Assembly (NCBI RefSeq): GCF_042453785.1
Contig: NC_091675.1
Location: 2,430,501-2,494,500, forward strand
Length of the DNA stretch: 64,000 bases
Direction: 5' to 3'
From: Malus domestica
Lineage: Eukaryota; Streptophyta; Magnoliopsida; Rosales; Rosaceae
Positions 59,527 to 64,000 of the stretch are shown here, piece after piece (the first letter of the stretch is position 1; each line of letters starts with the position of its first letter). A program made the position numbers and the translations under genes. The notes under the pieces were generated by a model. The model worked only from the letters and a program-made list of their open reading frames with translations. It did not search any database and had not been told where the DNA came from.

Positions 59527-62500
59527 ATGCCTTCTACCTCGTTTTCTCATCACAAACCCTGCAGAGCTACAACCTCCCCCTCCTCCAACTCCTCCTCCCC
59601 TGTTTTTTCTTCAGCTGCTGCTTGCTCTGTTTCTGCTCCGAAACAGGACAGTGGTGGTGGTGGGGGCAGCTGCGAGCAGAGCCCGCGGCGGCTCACCCGG
59701 CAAAGAAAGCTCCGCCACATCAACAACCAGGATTTCTACCTCCCTGATAAGTCTTACTCCTCGCCCGCTTCGCCGGACTATTCGACCCAAAAGTCAAGAT
59801 CGCCGGGTGGTGGGTCCAAGTCAAACCACTGGTCTTCTGCGCCGGCTCCGCAGCCCTTACCCCTTCCTGAATCTCCCGTGATCCGGAAACCTGAATCTGC
59901 TAAAAATGGGTTCTTTGGCCCCAGGTAAAAGAAAAGCCCTTAGAATTCATTAATTTTTTGTTTGTGGGTATCTGATAAAGTGCTTACTATGTGTTTGTTA
60001 AAATGCATCGCTGGGGTGGTTTTTTGCTGTTTGAACTACTAGGAAGGTCAAAGGTAAAGCTGTCACAAGCTCAGGATCGGCATTGCCGAGTTCTTATTCG
60101 AGTCAAGTTGCCACAACCTCAGGAGGATCAGCAGCAGCAGTGAGTTTTTATTCAAACAATCGTCGAGGGGCACTCTCCCAAGATGCTAACAATGGTGGCG
60201 GTTCGCTGAGTTCTTGTTCTAGTCAAGTTGCCACAACCTCAGGAGGATCATCAGCACCAGTGAGTTCTTATTCGAACAATCGTCGAGGGGCACTCTCCCA
60301 AGATGCTAACAATGGTGGGGGTTTCTTTATTAACTTGGGTCTGAATATTCTTTCTAGGAAAGCGCAGGCAAATGGTATATCAAGCCATCCTTTTAGTCCC
60401 CAAAGATCGAAAACTGTCGATAGTTATCCTCTACTTGTTGCTCCCACTTCACCCGTTAATTGTTCAAGCAACTGCCATAGGGGAACGCCACACGAATATG
60501 AAAGTTGCAACATGAGCAGGAGTGCTCCAACAAGTGCTTTTTCAAGTCCTGCAGTTAGCCCCAGGAGATCAAACACCGCTGGGGATTTTTTTTATTCTTT
60601 TGGGGCTCCCCACGATCAAAATCTGGATGTCTTTCCTCCAAGATTATCACCAAATAGACCTGCTCATAGTCCCACCCATTCTCCTACATCTCGAAGTCCA
60701 TGCTTCAACCAGAAAAGTTCAAATGGAAATGCATTTCTTTTGCCTTCTTTAGAGAGGGCTGAAAGTAGTGGTCAAGTCAGTGCCCACCCTTTGCCTCTGC
60801 CACCTCCACCACAGCAATCTGTTATGCACCACAATGCAGAAGCTCTATCCTTATCATCAATGAAAGGTCAATGGCAGAAGGGAAAACTTATTGGGCGCGG
60901 CACCTTTGGTAGTGTGTATCTCGCAACCAACCGGTATGCTAGTCCCCGGAAGCTTTGTGCTACTTTCTCTTGACTCTGTTCTGCAGTGACCATTATTTTG
61001 TTTTGTTCTTTTGAATTTAGCTTTGTTAAAATTTTCTAATTATATGACAGAGAAACCGGGGCCTTGTGTGCAATGAAGGAAGTTGATCTTATTCCTGATG
61101 ATCCTAAAGCTGCTGAATGTATAAAGCAATTGGAGCAGGTCCTTTTTCTGGAGTCCTTTACTAATTTCAATTCATAGAGCAGTTGTAGCTTATTGTTGTC
61201 TACCTTTAGGTTTGTCTGGACCAACCAAAACTGCCGAATTAGGGAAAGTTTTGCATGTAACATGCACTAGCACTGTGTCTACTTCAATCATAGGGAAAAA
61301 ATGAGTTGGTTGATTATTTCTGTAAGATGGAAGGTAAAAAACCTTCATAGTACATCTCCTCATATCCGACACCTGCACAATGAACAGCATTGTGGAGTGC
61401 ATCTCTTCACATTCGATCAAATTACATTTCAGCTATGCTCAACTATGCTACTGACATTCTGTGGTAGCCTTCTATGTTTCCAGTTCGTCTTTAATATGTT
61501 CTAGAACTGTTCTTACTAGCTACCCGTTGCAGGAAATTAAAGTCCTCCGCACGCTAAAGCATCCAAATATTGTGCAGTATTATGGTAGTGAAATGGTGAG
61601 TATCTTTCTTACATGTGAAATTTTATTAAGAATCTTTGAAAGTTTGGCTAAATTGGGAAGCATTGTTTATGCATATGCAGACTGAAGATCACTTCTACAT
61701 ATATTTGGAATATGTTCATCCTGGATCGATTAACAAATACGTCCAAGACCATATTGGAACTATGACAGAATCTGTAGTTCGCAGTTTTACTCGCCATATC
61801 CTCTCTGGGTTGGCTTTCTTGCACAGCACAAAGACAATTCACAGGTGATAGTGATGCTTGAGTAGCAGAGTTATATAACTGTGACATCACTTATCTGTTA
61901 AAAGGAGCTTGTTACTTCACAAATGGCCACGTCTCAATAAATGATGAGACAAGAATAACCTTAGGAAAATGTTTTTCTTCAAAGAGATTTATATAAACTG
62001 TAGAGATTCTTAATATTTACCAGCCAGTTAAAATGGGAAAAACGTTTGGAGAATCATTGTTGCATTCCATCGGAGCTTTCTTTGCTTTATTGATGATGTT
62101 TCGATGATTATTCTGGGGATATAAGGGGTGCATATTTGCTGGATCATGTTGTATTCCCTTGTAGCTTTCTTTGCTTTATTGACGATGATGTTTCAATGAT
62201 TATTCTAGAGATATAAAAGGTGCAAATTTGCTTGTTGATGCATCAGGCGTTGTTAAACTTGCCGATTTTGGGGTGGCAAAACATGTGAGTAATTAACTTT
62301 CGTAAACACCTTTACTCTGCTTTGGCTCCTGTCATAAACTTGACAAATCAAATTTTGACCAATCCAATTCATGTGACTGTAAGGCCTCCCAGCGGTACTC
62401 TTCTGGGTTTCATATTTAACTTTACTTTTTGCATTCAGCTCAATGGGCAATCGTACAATCTTTCTTTGAAGGGCAGTCCATACTGGATGGCTCCTGAGGT

Positions 62501-63055
62501 AATCGTATCATCGTTACAAATTCGTAGATGGCCTGTACGCACTGTATATAAATTATAAACGCTTAGTTTGTTTCATGCAGGTGATAAGGGCTGCAATGCA
62601 GAACAGTGCTGCTCCTGATCTTGCTTTGGCCGTCGATATATGGAGCTTGGGTTGTACTATTGTTGAGATGTTCAATGGAAGACCTCCGTGGAGTGAATTT
62701 ACAGGAGTAAGTTCATGATGAAACTTGTCATGTTTTGTTCATCATAGTTTCGGATTTTTCAGAATATTGTCAACCGCCCATAGTTCCATGTGTACAGTGT
62801 AAATCCGGCCTCATGCTGTTCGAGAATAGCTTTGTTGCTTTTGAAGTTTTTAACATCATCTTGTCTTCCTTCTGCCAGCCTCAAGCTATGTTCAAGGTTC
62901 TAAACACCATCCCGGATATACCAGAAACATTGTCTGCAGAGGGAAAGGACTTCCTTCATTTGTGCTTTCGTAGGAACCCTGCAGAGAGACCGTTAGCTAG
63001 TAAGCTACTTGAGCATCCGTTTGTACGAAATTCATACGTCAGACCTTTTCAATGA
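59527..63055 (+). CDS. MAPKKK5: MAP kinase kinase kinase, MAPKKK5-like
   Basis: Nine exons: 59527-59924, 60043-60933, 61051-61138, 61533-61595, 61681-61844, 62209-62284, 62439-62498, 62581-62706, 62879-63055; 680 aa. A Ser/Thr kinase at the head of a MAPK cascade; Arabidopsis MAPKKK3/5 relay chitin and flagellin signals to MKK4/5-MPK3/6. N-terminal half is Ser/Pro-rich with LTRQRKLRH (typical of MAPKKK5) and many SP sites. Kinase domain about 411-670: GRGTFGSVY (417), [22 protein letters not shown] (534), ADFGVAKH (553), [21 protein letters not shown], all intact. Exon 2 has a 40-residue tandem repeat (60088-60327). It ends nine residues after HPFV, whereas AtMAPKKK5 has a long C-terminal tail. 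The first in-frame ATG is taken as start. Confidence 0.92.
60088..60327 (+). repeat. 120-bp coding tandem duplication
   Basis: Two copies, 60088-60207 and 60208-60327, in frame, encoding SSQVATTSGGS...NNRRGALSQDANNGGG twice. The pseudokinase copy has only one related segment (NQVATTS), so duplication occurred in this gene after the two split. Confidence 0.9.
62075..62160 (+). pseudogene. Decayed duplicate of exon 6 start inside intron 5
   Basis: Text cttttctttgctttattgatgatg...ttattctggggatataagggg is a diverged copy of the true acceptor region ending ttattctag at 62208. Its AG is gone and homology stops after catatttgct. It is a dead decoy exon made by a local ~88-bp duplication. Confidence 0.75.
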
Positions 63056-64000
63056 TATATACCTAATAGTAAGTTTTCACATTCAACATTCATAGAATTC
63101 AATGGAAACTAGAGACTGAAAGTTTTTTATATATGACCAGTAAATTGATATCTTGGCATGTTGTGCGTGCACCATTGCAGGATAAATTGGATGGTCCGAA
63201 GGACCACATTAATCTTTAAAATGGTCGAATATCGATCTCTCCACACTTGTAATTGCGAGGTGGCTTTGCATCATTCTTCCTCCTTGTCCGGAATTGCATC
63301 CCTTGTTCAAATGAACCATGGAGCGGAAATCCCAAACCTCTGAACTTGGATGAAATGGTTCCGAAGTTTCTCTCTTGTTCCATCTGGAAGACGCTCTTCT
63401 CTTGGGAAATACGGCTGCGCAGCTCTAACAAAGATTTTCATTGCTTGGACCGCCTCTGATGAAGTTACATAAGCTTTACCAGTGAATTAACCGAGTGGGA
63501 TTTGGAAGCTGGTTATTTTATTCATCGCCGGTGGAGTTGGGGAACTCGGAGCTAGTGCAACGTGTCCTTAATCGGGGAGATAATCGAGTTTTGCGTGGAG
63601 TTAAGATTAGTAGGTAGAAACTGTTGTGCAAACTCACTCAGAAGTTAGAACAGGTGATGGGAGTTAGTCATTAATCTGTAAATACTGATTTATGTTGATT
63701 CTCTAAATAGGAATTTTCAAACTTTGTTTCCCACGTGTATTGGTAATGCTTATGATTAACTTTTTAGTGTAAAAATGTGGTTTTTCTTTAAAGTGAACAA
63801 TATCGGGAGCTGTTCGTTAAAGTTCTCTTATTAAAAGTTATATTCGCAATCAAATTAGAAAATGTTTGAAATTCTGATAATTGAGTTACGAGAAGAAAAC
63901 TTGGTGCAAATGTACCAAATTCAAAAAACTTCTAGTGAGCAAAATAGACGGAACTAATGACAAAAACAGCATTGACATGAATTAAAAGTTTAAGAGGCAG
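63056..64000. other. MAP3K 3' region
   Basis: 3' UTR, perhaps with an intron ending at the acceptor-like ccattgcag (63,172-63,180). No further gene. 63,755-63,835 holds the MITE-like repeat also found in the serpin intron (agtgtaaaaatgtgg, gttaaagttctc). Confidence 0.5.

Noticed and set aside
59378-59881. 167-codon frame before and across MAP3K exon 1
   Set aside because: Different frame from the exon that continues in phase to exon 2 and encodes LTRQRKLRH.

Overview
The window is nuclear DNA of a flowering plant. The genes have GT-AG introns, the encoded families are plant-specific, and AT-rich spacers are full of LTR remnants, MITEs, SINEs and LINE tails. The repeats (a Cassandra-type LTR carrying a 5S-rRNA-like domain, a tRNA-derived SINE family, a large LTR starting TGACACACCCCGACC) make a woody Rosaceae, probably of the apple/pear group, the likeliest source. 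That placement is inference from recalled sequence features; no search was run.

Layout. 1-9.9 kb is repeat-derived: a hairpin minisatellite, LINE and SINE remnants, a 239-bp tandem duplication and a 2.4-kb LTR-like block. 9.9-18.7 kb holds three intact plus-strand genes: a thylakoidal processing peptidase (type I signal peptidase), a secretory-pathway protein resembling TUNICAMYCIN INDUCED 1, and a Serpin-ZX with an IKLR|G reactive centre. 18.7-21.9 kb is a gene-poor spacer.

21.9-49.6 kb is a mosaic cluster in which a nucleobase-ascorbate transporter (NAT3-like) and a CC-NB-LRR resistance gene alternate: intact NAT3, CNL1, NAT3 pseudogene, truncated CNL2 fused to a NAT3 fragment, a DUF247 gene, CNL3, and a NAT3 tail fragment. 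The pattern implies repeated duplication of a [NAT3 + CNL] unit followed by decay. All CNL copies are damaged: CNL1 has two nonsense codons and a lost P-loop lysine, CNL2 is truncated, and CNL3 has one stop between the CC and NB-ARC domains. A young Ty1/copia element (minus strand, matching 459-bp LTRs, 5-bp target duplication) sits in the NAT3 pseudogene, and solo LTRs sit in CNL2 and in the CNL3 promoter.

49.9-51.6 kb holds a minus-strand organellar single-stranded-DNA-binding protein (OSB). 53.4-63.1 kb holds two tandem MAPKKK5-like genes with the same nine-exon structure. The downstream copy is a canonical MAP3K with a 120-bp coding tandem repeat. The upstream copy keeps an open frame across all nine exons but has DFG changed to NFG, HRDIK to HRDVR and a Phe-to-Leu glycine-loop change, so it looks like a pseudokinase. 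Between them lies a Cassandra solo LTR in which a 43-bp unit carrying the 5S C-box-like sequence is repeated four times.

The most notable signals are the NAT3/CNL mosaic, the MAP3K-derived pseudokinase, and the Cassandra LTR with multiplied internal promoter element. I did not find a clearly new molecular system. All intron-exon models come from reading splice sites and frame by eye, with no transcript support.
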